Under the pieces are notes generated by a model. That model was not told where the DNA came from. It was given only the letters and a program-made list of their open reading frames with translations, and did no database searches. This document shows, piece by piece, positions 33,367-42,459 of a stretch of DNA of 64,000 nt (the first letter of the stretch is position 1; every line of letters begins with the position of its first letter). Source of the DNA: JAWRCU01 sp033542235 (GTDB taxonomy: Bacteria; Pseudomonadota; Alphaproteobacteria; Rhizobiales; Rhizobiaceae); assembly GCF_033542235.1 (NCBI RefSeq), contig NZ_JAWRCU010000001.1:186001-250000 (forward strand). The letters run 5' to 3'. A program made the position numbers and the translations under genes.

Positions 33367-35721
33367 TCAATGCCTCGTTGCCGCCTTCAACGCCTTCCAA
33401 ACCGTCTGCGGCGTGGCCGGCATTGCAAGCTCATTGTTGCCGATCGCATCGGTGATGGCGTTGATGACAGCCGGCGGCGACCCGATCGCTCCGGCCTCCC
33501 CACAGCCCTTGATGCCAAGCGGGTTGTTCGGGCACGGCGTGTTCGAGGTCGATACCTGGAAGGACGGCAGGTCGCTGGCGCGCGGCATAGTGTAGTCCAT
33601 ATAGCTCGCCGTCAGCAGCTGACCGCTTGTCGGATCGTAATGGGCGCCCTCGAGCAGCGCCTGGCCAATGCCTTGCGCTATGCCTCCATGGACCTGGCCC
33701 TCGACAATCATCGGATTGATGATGTTGCCGAAATCGTCGGCCGCCACGAACTGGATGATCTCCGTCAGACCGGTTTCCGGATCGACCTCGACCTCGCAGA
33801 TGTAGCAGCCCGCCGGGAACGTGAAATTCGCCGGGTCGTAGAAAGAGGTCTCCTTCAGCCCCGGCTCCATGCCGGCCGGCAAATTGTGCGCGGTATATGC
33901 CGACAGCGCCACCTGGGACCACGGCACCTTCCTGTCGGTGCCGGCGACCTTCAATTCGCCGTTCTCGATGACGATGTCGCCCTCGTCGGCCTCCAGCAGA
34001 TGCGCGGCGATCTTCTTTGCCTTGGCCTCGACCTTGTCGAGCGCCTTGACGATGGCCGACATGCCGACCGCACCCGAGCGCGAGCCGTATGTTCCCATGC
34101 CCATCTGCACCTTGTCGGTGTCGCCATGCACGACCGATACCTGCTCGATCGGTATGCCAAAGCGCCCCGAAGCAACCTGCGCGAAAGTGGTTTCGTGGCC
34201 CTGGCCGTGACTATGTGAGCCGGTGAGGATCTCGATCGTGCCCACCATGTTGACGCGCACTTCGGCCGATTCCCACAAGCCGACGCCGGCGCCCAGCGAG
34301 CCGACGGCCGACGAGGGCGCGAGGCCGCAGGCTTCGATATAGCAGCTCATGCCGATGCCGCGCAGCTTGCCGCGCTTCTTCGCCTCATCCCGCCTGGCCG
34401 GGAAGCCGGCATAGTCTGCCGCCTTCGTCGCTGCGCCGAGCGATGCATCGTAATCGCCGGCGTCATAATTCATGATCACCGGCGTCTGGTGGGGGAAGCT
34501 CCTGATGAAGTTCTTACGGCGCAGCTCGGCCGGCGAAAGCCCGAGCTCGCGCGCGGCCGTCTCCATCATGCGCTCGAGCAGATAGGTGGCCTCCGGCCGC
34601 CCTGCCCCGCGATAGGCATCCACCGGCGCCGTATTGGTGTAGACCGTGCGCACATTGGCATAAATGGCCGGTATGTCGTACTGGCCCGACAGCAGTGTCG
34701 CGTAGAGATAGGTCGGCACGCAGGACGAAAAGAGCGACATATAGGCGCCGAGATTGGCGATCGTGTCGACCTTCAACCCGATGATCCTGTTGTCCGCGTC
34801 GAAGGCCATCTCGACCTCGGTCACGTGGTCGCGGCCATGCGCGTCCGACAGGAAGCTCTCGGTACGGTCGGCGACCCATTTCACCGGCACACCTGTTTTC
34901 TTGGAGGCCCAGCAGCAGACGATCTCTTCCGGGTAGATGAAGATCTTCGAGCCAAATCCGCCTCCGACATCCGGCGCGATCACGCGCAGCTTGTTCTCCG
35001 GCGCGACGTTGTAGAAGGCGCTCATCACGAGCCGCGCCACATGCGGGTTCTGCGAGGTAGTCCAAAGCGTGAAGTGATCTTCCGCCTTGTCGTAGTGGCC
35101 GAGCGCCGCCCGTGGCTCCATGGCGTTTGGAATGAGCCGGTTGTTGACGATATGCATCTTCGTCACATGCGCCGCCCGCGCGATCGCCGCGTCCGTGGCG
35201 GCCTTGTCGCCCAGCCCCCAGTCGAAGACCAGGTTGTTCTCGGCTTCCGGATGGATCTGCGGCGCGCCGGACTGCAATGCCTTGATAGAATCGGTGACCG
35301 CTTCCTTCTCGTCATAGCTGACGGCCACGGCCTCGGCCGCGTCACGCGCCTGTCCCTTCGTCTCGGCGATCACGATCGCAACGGCATCGCCGACATAGCG
35401 GACGCGATCGACCGCGAGCGGCGACCACGCCCCCATCTTCATCGGGGAGCCATCATGGGATTTGATCATCCAGCCGCAGATCAGGTTGCCGATGCCGTCC
35501 GCTTTCAGCTCCTTGCCCGTCAGCACGTCGATGACGCCCGGCATCGCCTTGGCTTCGGCAACATCGATGCCGGCGATCTCGGCATGTGCATGCGGGCTCC
35601 TCACGAACACCGCGTGCTTCATGCCCGGCACGACCATGTCGTCGACATAGCGGCCGAGGCCGGTGATGAACCGCTTGTCTTCCTTGCGCGCAACGCGTGC
35701 GCCGATGCCTTCGATGCCCAT
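33367..35721 (-). CDS. Large molybdopterin subunit, form II CO dehydrogenase type (CoxL-like)
   Basis: A 784-residue molybdenum hydroxylase large subunit. The active-site loop reads AYRGAGR, the form II signature; true CO-oxidising form I enzymes have AYxCSFR. The catalytic glutamate is in GCGEAGAIGSPPAV near the C-terminus, and molybdopterin contacts such as GGGFGSK and GQGHETTFAQ are present. Form II enzymes are often annotated as carbon monoxide dehydrogenase, but their physiological substrates (aldehydes, N-heterocycles) are mostly unproven. Spacers on both sides carry long inverted repeats. Confidence 0.94.
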   Translation of the reverse strand: MGIEGIGARVARKEDKRFITGLGRYVDDMVVPGMKHAVFVRSPHAHAEIAGIDVAEAKAMPGVIDVLTGKELKADGIGNLICGWMIKSHDGSPMKMGAWSPLAVDRVRYVGDAVAIVIAETKGQARDAAEAVAVSYDEKEAVTDSIKALQSGAPQIHPEAENNLVFDWGLGDKAATDAAIARAAHVTKMHIVNNRLIPNAMEPRAALGHYDKAEDHFTLWTTSQNPHVARLVMSAFYNVAPENKLRVIAPDVGGGFGSKIFIYPEEIVCCWASKKTGVPVKWVADRTESFLSDAHGRDHVTEVEMAFDADNRIIGLKVDTIANLGAYMSLFSSCVPTYLYATLLSGQYDIPAIYANVRTVYTNTAPVDAYRGAGRPEATYLLERMMETAARELGLSPAELRRKNFIRSFPHQTPVIMNYDAGDYDASLGAATKAADYAGFPARRDEAKKRGKLRGIGMSCYIEACGLAPSSAVGSLGAGVGLWESAEVRVNMVGTIEILTGSHSHGQGHETTFAQVASGRFGIPIEQVSVVHGDTDKVQMGMGTYGSRSGAVGMSAIVKALDKVEAKAKKIAAHLLEADEGDIVIENGELKVAGTDRKVPWSQVALSAYTAHNLPAGMEPGLKETSFYDPANFTFPAGCYICEVEVDPETGLTEIIQFVAADDFGNIINPMIVEGQVHGGIAQGIGQALLEGAHYDPTSGQLLTASYMDYTMPRASDLPSFQVSTSNTPCPNNPLGIKGCGEAGAIGSPPAVINAITDAIGNNELAMPATPQTVWKALKAATRH

Positions 35722-35748
35722 TTGAAGATTCCTCCCAGAATTCTTTCG

Positions 35749-35864
35749 GGAGGGCAGTAGGGCAGTAAGGCAATAAGGCAGTAGGGGAATAGCGGATTTG
35801 CCCTCGCGCGCTCCTACTGTCCTACTCCCCTATTGCCGTATTGCCCTATTGCCCTGTTGCCCTA
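35749..35864. repeat. Long inverted repeat of GGGCAGTA/GGCAATA units
   Basis: The left arm (35749-35792) contains repeats such as GGGCAGTA, AGGCAATA and GGGGAATAG; the right arm (35813-35864) contains the complements (CTACTCCC, TATTGCCC). It fills the spacer between the 2Fe-2S and large-subunit genes and ends on the stop codon of the 2Fe-2S gene. Same family as 33265-33364. Confidence 0.8.
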
Positions 35865-36353
35865 TGCAGCCGCCTTAGCCGCCGATTTCCCCATCGCCTC
35901 TGCCGCGGCGAGGATCGCCTTGACGATATTGTGGTAGCCGGTGCAGCGGCAGATATTGCCTTCGAGCTCGGCCCTGACTGTCTTCTCGTCGAGACCTGCC
36001 GGGTGGCGGTTGATCATGTCCACCGCGGCCATGATCATGCCCGGCGTGCAGAAACCGCATTGCAGTCCGTGATGCTCGCGAAACGCAGCCTGGACCGGAT
36101 GCAGCTCGGCGCCGTTGGCGAGCCCTTCGATGGTGACCACGGTCGAGCCTGAGGCCTGGGCCGCAAGCATGGTGCAGGACTTCACCGCCTTGCCGTCGAC
36201 GTGGACGACGCAAGCGCCGCATTGCGAGGTGTCGCAGCCGACATGCGTGCCGGTAAGGCCAAGATTTTCGCGCAGGAAATGGACCAGCAGCGTGCGGTCC
36301 TCGACGACGCCTCCGACCGTACGGCCGTTGACGACAAGAGATACTTCAGACAT
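35862..36353 (-). CDS. Small 2Fe-2S subunit, CO dehydrogenase/xanthine dehydrogenase family (CoxS-like)
   Basis: A 163-residue subunit with two [2Fe-2S] clusters. The N-terminal plant-ferredoxin-type cluster is GCDTSQCGACVVHVDG plus SCTMLA, and the C-terminal cluster is QCGFCTPGM plus GNICRCTGY. It wires the molybdenum centre to the flavin subunit. ATG 36353 is used, which drops six residues of the longer frame; AGGAGGAAA lies upstream. It is the first gene of the operon; its promoter must lie in 36354-36567. No coxD/E/F maturation genes are in the window. Confidence 0.93.
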   Translation of the reverse strand: MSEVSLVVNGRTVGGVVEDRTLLVHFLRENLGLTGTHVGCDTSQCGACVVHVDGKAVKSCTMLAAQASGSTVVTIEGLANGAELHPVQAAFREHHGLQCGFCTPGMIMAAVDMINRHPAGLDEKTVRAELEGNICRCTGYHNIVKAILAAAEAMGKSAAKAAA

Positions 36354-36567
36354 CGAAACTTTCCTCCTCAAAAGCGCTTATTCCACCGGCGTGTCCGGCT
36401 GGCCCGCAAGGTTCTGGGTTGCGACTGCGCTCTGCCCCACTCGGCCTGCTCAGGGTGCCGAGTATAGCCAGAATGCTGCCCACTGTTGCAAGGGTATATT
36501 GTACTTTCGGCCGACAGCAAGGAAGGGCCGGGGCCATTGGATTCCGGTCCCGTGCTTCGAACTGAGG

Positions 36568-39500
36568 TCAGGCGGCACGCTGCACCGACTTGGCGGTCGC
36601 CTTCGCCTTTCGTGTGGCGCGCCATTCCTCGAAACGCTGCACGATCACGAAGAACGAGGGCACGAAGAGCACGGCAAGGCAGGTCGATGCGATCATGCCT
36701 GAAAAGACGGTAATGCCGATGGATTTGCGTGCGCTCGCCCCCGCACCGGTCGCCACGACCAGCGGAGCCACGCCGAGGATGAAGGCGAATGAGGTCATCA
36801 GGATCGGACGGAAACGTGCTCGCGCCGCCTCGACCGCCGATTCGATGATTGGTGTCCCCTTTGCACGCAGCTCGCGCGCGACCTCGACGATCAGGATGGC
36901 ATTTTTGGCCGACAGCGCGATCAACAGGATCAGCCCGATCTGGACATAGAGATTGTTGTCGATGTGCAGGCCCGTGAGCACCAGAGCGGGTCCAACCAGC
37001 GACATGGGCGCGGCGAGCAGGACGGATATCGGCGCAAGCCAGCTCTCATATTGGCCGGCGAGCACCAGATAGACCAGCAGCAATGCCATGCCGAACACCA
37101 GATAGATTTGGCCGCCGACGATTTTCTCCTGGTACGAAAGCGCGGTCCAGTCGTAGCCGGTGCCGGGCGGCAGCGTTTTTGCGGCGATCTCCTCCATCAG
37201 CTTCATCGCGTCGCCCGACGAGAAGCCTGCGGCCGGCACGCCGGTGATCGAGGCGGTTGGATAGAGGTTGTAGAGGCTGATCAGCGAGGGACCGACGATC
37301 TGCGTGACGGAGAGCACCGTGCTCAGAGGTATCATGTCGCCATTCTGATTGCGTACGGTAAGGCGGCCGATGTCGTCGGTGTTCAGCCGGAATTCGGAAT
37401 CGCCCTGGACATAGATCTGAAAGACACGCCCGAACTTGTTGAACTGGCTGACATAGCTCGAGCCGAGATATCCGGCGAGCGTCTGAAAGACGGCGTCGGT
37501 GGTGAGCCCGAGCTTCTGTATTTTCTCGCGGTCGATGTCGAGCCGATATTGCGGCACATTGGCTCTGAACGGCGCCATCAGACGCTGGATGCCCGACTGG
37601 GTCTGAGCGGCCTTCACTATGGCGTTTGTCGAACCCTGAAGCTTGTTGAGGTCGAAGCTGCCATCGCGCAACTCGACCTGCATGCTGAAACCTGCGGCAT
37701 TGCCGATGCCTTGGATCGCAGGCGGCGGCAGAACGAGGACAGTGCCGTCCGGCAGATTGGCAAGGCTGCGGTTCAAGCCCGTATAGAGCGAAAGCAGGTC
37801 CTCGCCCTTGCCGCGCTCGCTCCAATCCTTGAGGATGATATAGGCAACGCCGGCATTGGCGAGCGTGGCATTGTTGTCGAGCGGCGACACGCCCGCGATC
37901 GTGACGACCTGGTCCACCCCGGGCGTCTGCTTCGCTATTTTCGAAACCTGATCCAGCGTCGATTGCGTGCGGCCGAGCGAGGCGCCGTCCGGCAATTGCA
38001 CGGCAGCGAGCAAATAGCCTTGGTCTTCGACCGGGATGAAGCCGGTTGCCACGCGCGATATGCCATAGCCGGCAAGCCCGATGACGATCAGGCCGATGAT
38101 GCCGACGATCATGCTGTGCCGCACCATCAAGCCTATCAGCCGGGCATAGCCGTTCTCGGCACGCTGGTAGACCGCGTTGAAACCCCGATAGAAGAAGTTG
38201 CGCTGGTCGAGCGGAACGGGGCGTCTCAGCCAGGTCGCGGCCTGGGTAGGCTTCAGCGTCGCCGCATTGACGGCGCTCAGCAGCGCCGTGGCGGCGATCA
38301 CCAGCGCAAACTGCGCATACATCTGTCCCGTGAGACCAGGCAGGAACGCTGCCGGCAGGAACACGGCCATCAGCACCAGCGTGATGCCGACGATCGGCCC
38401 AAACAGCGCGTTCATGGCGGCGATCGCCGCATCATGGCCCGACATGCCCTGCTCGATATTGTGAGCGGCGCCTTCGACCACGACGATGGCGTCGTCGACG
38501 ACGATACCGATGGCGAGCACGATGGCGAACAAGGTCGAAAGATTGACGGAGAAACCCAGCGCAGCCATGGCGGCGAAGGCGCCGATGATCGTCACCGGCA
38601 CCGTTGTGGCGGGCACCAGCATCGCCCGCCAGTCCTGCAGGAAGACGAGAATCACGATCAGCACCAGCACAGCAGCTTCGATCAGCGTCTTGTAGACCTC
38701 GTTGATGGCCTGGCTGACGAAGATCGTGGTGTTGAACGGAATGGAGTAGGTGACGCCCTGCGGGAACGCCTTCGACAGTTCCTGCATCCGCGCGTCGACT
38801 TGCTTCGCCACGTTGAGCGCGTTGGCGCCGGGCGCCAGGAAGATGGCCATCCCGGCCGCCTGTTTGCCGTCGAGATTGAAGAACTGGCTGTAGGTCTGAG
38901 CACCGAGCTCGACACGGCCGACATCGCGCACGCGCGTCAAGTCACCGTTCGAACCGGTCTTGACGATGACGGCACCGAACTGGTCGGGCTTGTCGAGCCG
39001 GCTCTGCACCTCGATCGTATATTGGAAGGATTGGTTGCCCGGCGCCGGCGGCGCACCGACCTGGCCGGACGTGACCTGTTCGCTCTGCTGCTGCAGCGCC
39101 TGGATGACGTCCTGGGCGGTGAGGCCGCGTGCCTGCATCTTCTCCGGATCGAGCCAGATGCGCATCGAATACTGGCCGGCGCCGAACACGGTGACGCTGC
39201 CGACGCCGGGCAGCCGGGCGATCTCGTCCTTCAGGTTGATGGTGGCGTAATTGCTGAGATAGAGGCTGTCGCGGCTGTTGTCCGGGGAGGTCAACGTCAC
39301 GATCTCGAGGATCGAGGTGGATTTTTTCTGGACGTTGACGCCCTGCACCTGAACCGGCTGCGGCAGCGCCGCGAGCGCGGCGGATACCCGGTTCTGCACC
39401 AGCACCTGCGCCTTGTCGAGGTCGGCGCCGATCGCGAAGGTGACGGTCAGGTTGTAGCTGCCGTCCGATCCGGCGAAGGACTGCATGTAGATCATGTCCT

Positions 39501-39720
39501 CGACGCCGTTCACCTGCTGCTCGATCGGCAGCGCCACCGTGTCGATCACGGTGCGCGCGCTGGCCCCCGGGTAGCGGGTCGTCACTGAAACCGTTGGCGG
39601 CACCACGTTCGGATACTGCGCCACCGGCAGCACAAGAAGCGAGACGACGCCTATAACGACCATGAGGATGGCGATGACATTCGCCAGAACCGGTCGCTCT
39701 ATGAAGAATTTGGAGATCAT
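36568..39720 (-). CDS. RND multidrug efflux permease (HAE1, AcrB/MexF type)
   Basis: A 1050-residue inner-membrane proton/drug antiporter, the standard length. Start FFIERPVLANVIAILMVVIG, GVEDMIYMQSFAGSDGSY, and in helix 4 AIGIVVDDAIVVVEG with the two proton-relay aspartates. A second half shows AKNAILIVEVARELR. The upstream adaptor gene overlaps by four bases, so the two are translationally coupled. The outer-membrane channel is missing and is presumably encoded elsewhere. Substrate is unknown; plant flavonoids or antimicrobials are common for rhizobial pumps (family knowledge). Confidence 0.95.
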   Translation of the reverse strand: MISKFFIERPVLANVIAILMVVIGVVSLLVLPVAQYPNVVPPTVSVTTRYPGASARTVIDTVALPIEQQVNGVEDMIYMQSFAGSDGSYNLTVTFAIGADLDKAQVLVQNRVSAALAALPQPVQVQGVNVQKKSTSILEIVTLTSPDNSRDSLYLSNYATINLKDEIARLPGVGSVTVFGAGQYSMRIWLDPEKMQARGLTAQDVIQALQQQSEQVTSGQVGAPPAPGNQSFQYTIEVQSRLDKPDQFGAVIVKTGSNGDLTRVRDVGRVELGAQTYSQFFNLDGKQAAGMAIFLAPGANALNVAKQVDARMQELSKAFPQGVTYSIPFNTTIFVSQAINEVYKTLIEAAVLVLIVILVFLQDWRAMLVPATTVPVTIIGAFAAMAALGFSVNLSTLFAIVLAIGIVVDDAIVVVEGAAHNIEQGMSGHDAAIAAMNALFGPIVGITLVLMAVFLPAAFLPGLTGQMYAQFALVIAATALLSAVNAATLKPTQAATWLRRPVPLDQRNFFYRGFNAVYQRAENGYARLIGLMVRHSMIVGIIGLIVIGLAGYGISRVATGFIPVEDQGYLLAAVQLPDGASLGRTQSTLDQVSKIAKQTPGVDQVVTIAGVSPLDNNATLANAGVAYIILKDWSERGKGEDLLSLYTGLNRSLANLPDGTVLVLPPPAIQGIGNAAGFSMQVELRDGSFDLNKLQGSTNAIVKAAQTQSGIQRLMAPFRANVPQYRLDIDREKIQKLGLTTDAVFQTLAGYLGSSYVSQFNKFGRVFQIYVQGDSEFRLNTDDIGRLTVRNQNGDMIPLSTVLSVTQIVGPSLISLYNLYPTASITGVPAAGFSSGDAMKLMEEIAAKTLPPGTGYDWTALSYQEKIVGGQIYLVFGMALLLVYLVLAGQYESWLAPISVLLAAPMSLVGPALVLTGLHIDNNLYVQIGLILLIALSAKNAILIVEVARELRAKGTPIIESAVEAARARFRPILMTSFAFILGVAPLVVATGAGASARKSIGITVFSGMIASTCLAVLFVPSFFVIVQRFEEWRATRKAKATAKSVQRAA

Positions 39721-40895
39721 TGCACGACGCCATCCGTCGCGGCGGCAGTCAGGGTCTTCATCTGCGGCTCGATCTTCTGACCGGGCACGGCGGTCAGCAA
39801 GCCGGAAACGACGACGCGATCATCGGGATTGATGCCCGCAGTGATCACACGCAGCTCGCCGACGAGTTGACCGATCTGAACGGTGCGCTGCTCGACCACG
39901 TCGTCCTTGCCGGCAATGAGCAGATAACGGCCGCTCTGGTCGCTGCCGATCGCCCGATCCGGAACGAGCAGCATGTCGGGTTCAGCGCCGAGCGGCACCC
40001 GCACGCGCGCGAAGAAGCCCGGCAGGAGCGGACGGCCCTTGTTGTCGAATACGCCGCGCGCCGCCAAAGTGCCCGTGGAGGCTGTGACCGTCGGCGAAGC
40101 GTAGTCGAGCAACCCCTTATGGGGATATCCCTCTTCGGTTTGCAGCCCGATTTCCACCGGCACTTTCTTGAGATCCTGAGGCTTCAGACCGCGTTTGGCC
40201 ATGGCGGCCCGAATGCGCAGCACATCCTGTTCACTTACGTTGAAATTCACGTAGATGGGGTCGAGCTGGACGATGTTTGCGAGCGTGGTGGCGCCGCCGG
40301 TGCCGACAAGCTCGCCGACCGATACCTGCCGCGCCGTGACCAGGCCGTCGAAAGGCGCCTTGACTTCGGTATAGCTCAGATTGAGCTCGGCCTGCTTGAC
40401 GTCGGCTTCGGACTGCTTCTGCTTGGCCAGGTCCGCATCACGCGCCGCAGCCGATTGATCCACGGTCGACTGCGCGACGACCCTCTGCTTGAGAAGGTCG
40501 ACCTGGCGCTGATAGTCGGCCTGGGATTGCTTCACGGAAGCATCCGCAGCGGCCTTCCCGGCCTGCGCCTGCTCGAGGGCAAGCTGATAGGGTTCCTGCT
40601 CGATGACGAATAGCCTGGTCCCCGCCTTGACCTCGTCGCCGTCCTTATAGTCAATTTCCTGTAGGAAGCCCTGCACGCGCGCCACCAGCGCAATGTCGTT
40701 CACCGCAACCGTGTTGCCTGTGGCGTAGAGATACCGCGTCACGGTCTGCTTGACCGGCAGGGCGACATCGATCCTCGGTGGCGGAGGCGCAACATAGGCG
40801 TTCTTCTCGCTGCAGGCCGAGATCGTCGCTGCTGCCGCGAACGCAACGCCGATAGCCAGCGCGGCCCTTCGCATACGGTGGAGCTTTCTCGCCAT
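39717..40895 (-). CDS. RND efflux periplasmic adaptor (MFP), lipoprotein
   Basis: A 392-residue membrane fusion protein. The signal LAIGVAFAAAATISAC has a lipobox, so it is lipid-anchored. The lipoyl-like halves (RVQGFLQEIDYKDGDEVKAG and VKAPFDGLVTARQVSVGELV) flank a long alpha-helical hairpin (about residues 100-170), and a beta-barrel and membrane-proximal domain follow. ATG 40895, with GGAGGG upstream, is preferred to 40922. It is the first gene of the pump operon and is divergent from the FIST gene; no adjacent TetR/LysR regulator is seen. Confidence 0.94.
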   Translation of the reverse strand: MARKLHRMRRAALAIGVAFAAAATISACSEKNAYVAPPPPRIDVALPVKQTVTRYLYATGNTVAVNDIALVARVQGFLQEIDYKDGDEVKAGTRLFVIEQEPYQLALEQAQAGKAAADASVKQSQADYQRQVDLLKQRVVAQSTVDQSAAARDADLAKQKQSEADVKQAELNLSYTEVKAPFDGLVTARQVSVGELVGTGGATTLANIVQLDPIYVNFNVSEQDVLRIRAAMAKRGLKPQDLKKVPVEIGLQTEEGYPHKGLLDYASPTVTASTGTLAARGVFDNKGRPLLPGFFARVRVPLGAEPDMLLVPDRAIGSDQSGRYLLIAGKDDVVEQRTVQIGQLVGELRVITAGINPDDRVVVSGLLTAVPGQKIEPQMKTLTAAATDGVVQ

Positions 40896-41048
40896 CGGCG
40901 TGCCCTCCAAACGCTTTCCCAAGTTTACTTGACGGCAGGCCGTAGCGGAAGTGAGCTAGCTTGTTCATCCCATATTAAGGGGGGCTGCGCATCCGCCGCC
41001 ATAGGGCTTCCAGCAACAAGCCCCCGCCGTCGGCCAAATCGGCTGCGG

Positions 41049-42308
41049 ATGGACATTGCCAAATCTCCCTTCCGAGACGATGATCCATGCACACCGGCGC
41101 CCCAGACTGCCGGAGGAAGATGCTGGAGGAACGTTCGAGCCGTGCACTCGTGCGCCCAATATGCATGCGGCATTGCAGCTGTCTCGTTCGCCGGAGGGAC
41201 AGCCGACGAGTTTGCGGCGGCTGTAGCAGAAGCAGCCGAAAAGCACCGTTCCAGCTTTGCCTTCCTGTTCCATTCGCTCCTTGCCTTCGAGACCGAGGCC
41301 CTTGCCGCGGCGATGGAGAGACATGCGCCTGCCCTGGCGCATGCCGGCTGCACGACCGCCGGAGAGATGACGCCGACGGGCATAAGCGACGGCGAAGCGC
41401 TTGCAATTCTGCTTCCTGCCGAGCGCTTCACGGTCGTCTCGGCTATGATCGAAAACATACGTGCGACCAGCATGGATGGCCTGACGGAAATCGTCGAACG
41501 GCTGAAGTGCGAACTCGCCGAACGAGCCAATGGCAGGCGGGGCCTTCGCCGCTTCGCGCTTTCTCTGATTGACGGCCTGTCCTTCGCCGAGGAGGCGGTG
41601 ACGGCCGCCTTCCATTGGGCGCTCGATGACATCCCGCTGATCGGCGGCTCCGCGGGCGACGACCTGCGCTTCGAGAAAACGACGCTCGTCAGCAACGGCC
41701 GCGTCGCATCGAACTGCGCGATCATTCTGCTCGTCGCGACCGACGTCCCTTTCCATGTCTTCAAATCGGAAAATTTCGTGCCGACCGCCAAGAAGCTGGT
41801 CGTGACCGAGTCGGACCCGGACCGGCGCATCGTCCGCGAGTTCAATGCAGCGAGCGCGGCCGTGGAATACGCGGCAGCCGTCGGCGTGATGCCAGATCAG
41901 CTCACGCCGATGAGCTTCGCCTCCCACCCAGTGGTCGTGCGCGTGGGCGGCGAATACTATTGCCGCTCCATCCAGAAGGTGAATGCCGACGGCTCCTTGT
42001 CCTTCTTCTGCGCCATCGACGACGGCATCGTGCTCTCCATCGCACAGCCAAAGGGCATGGTGGAATCTACCCGAAACGCGCTGAAGGAGCTTGGCGAGCG
42101 GCTCGGCGGTCTCGACATGGTGCTCGCCTTCGATTGCGTGCTCCGCCGGTTAGACGCCCGCAACAGGCAGGTCTTCCGTGACATGTCGGAACTCTACCGC
42201 GCCAACAATGTGATCGGTTTCGGTACTTACGGTGAGCAGTACCGTTCGATGCACCTCAACCAGACGCTCACCGGCATCGCATTCGGCCTCAAACAAGCCG
42301 TCGAGTGA
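41049..42308 (+). CDS. FIST-domain sensor protein (NosP-like)
   Basis: A 419-residue protein with an N-terminal FIST domain (about residues 60-250, GCTTAGEMTPTGISDGEALA and PLIGGSAGDD) and a FIST_C domain (about 260-400, ending NVIGFGTYGEQYRSMHLNQT). FIST proteins are cytoplasmic ligand sensors; the NosP subgroup binds heme and nitric oxide and controls a partner histidine kinase. A hybrid kinase follows in the same direction, separated by a 150-base spacer made of an inverted repeat. ATG 41049 is the best-supported start, although the ribosome site is weak. Heme binding cannot be judged from sequence alone. Confidence 0.87.
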   Translation: MDIAKSPFRDDDPCTPAPQTAGGRCWRNVRAVHSCAQYACGIAAVSFAGGTADEFAAAVAEAAEKHRSSFAFLFHSLLAFETEALAAAMERHAPALAHAGCTTAGEMTPTGISDGEALAILLPAERFTVVSAMIENIRATSMDGLTEIVERLKCELAERANGRRGLRRFALSLIDGLSFAEEAVTAAFHWALDDIPLIGGSAGDDLRFEKTTLVSNGRVASNCAIILLVATDVPFHVFKSENFVPTAKKLVVTESDPDRRIVREFNAASAAVEYAAAVGVMPDQLTPMSFASHPVVVRVGGEYYCRSIQKVNADGSLSFFCAIDDGIVLSIAQPKGMVESTRNALKELGERLGGLDMVLAFDCVLRRLDARNRQVFRDMSELYRANNVIGFGTYGEQYRSMHLNQTLTGIAFGLKQAVE

Positions 42309-42316
42309 GATCCCTG

Positions 42317-42450
42317 CGAATAGCGAGTAGGGAATAGCGAGTAGTGAACAGTGACTAGTCAGGCCTACGCAAGAAAAAGAAACGCGAAACGCTGGCCCGC
42401 AGATTTAGCGTCACTCACTATTCGCTACTCACTATTCGCTATTCGCTGAG
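42317..42450. repeat. Inverted repeat of GAATAGC/GAGTAGT heptamers
   Basis: The left arm (42317-42360) is a tandem of heptamers (GAATAGC, GAGTAGG, GAATAGC, GAGTAGT, GAACAGT, GACTAGT). The right arm (42411-42450) is the complementary series (ACTATTC, GCTACTC, ACTATTC, GCTATTC). It occupies the FIST-kinase spacer and could form a 35-40 bp hairpin with a loop of about 50 bases. Confidence 0.8.
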
Positions 42451-42459
42451 TTTCCTGCA

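Noticed and set aside
34489..35760. Long plus-strand frame opposite the CoxL-like gene
   Set aside because: Same situation: a shadow of a confident minus-strand gene with no motif of its own.
33265..35864. Possible CRISPR-like array from the repeated octamers
   Set aside because: Units are only 7-8 bases, degenerate, without spacers, and arranged as two complementary arms; no cas gene is present.
36964..39588. A very long plus-strand open frame opposite the RND permease
   Set aside because: It is the complement of the pump gene, which has clear family motifs throughout. The antisense translation is rich in His, Arg, Asp and Gln, typical of GC-driven shadow frames, and shows no domain.
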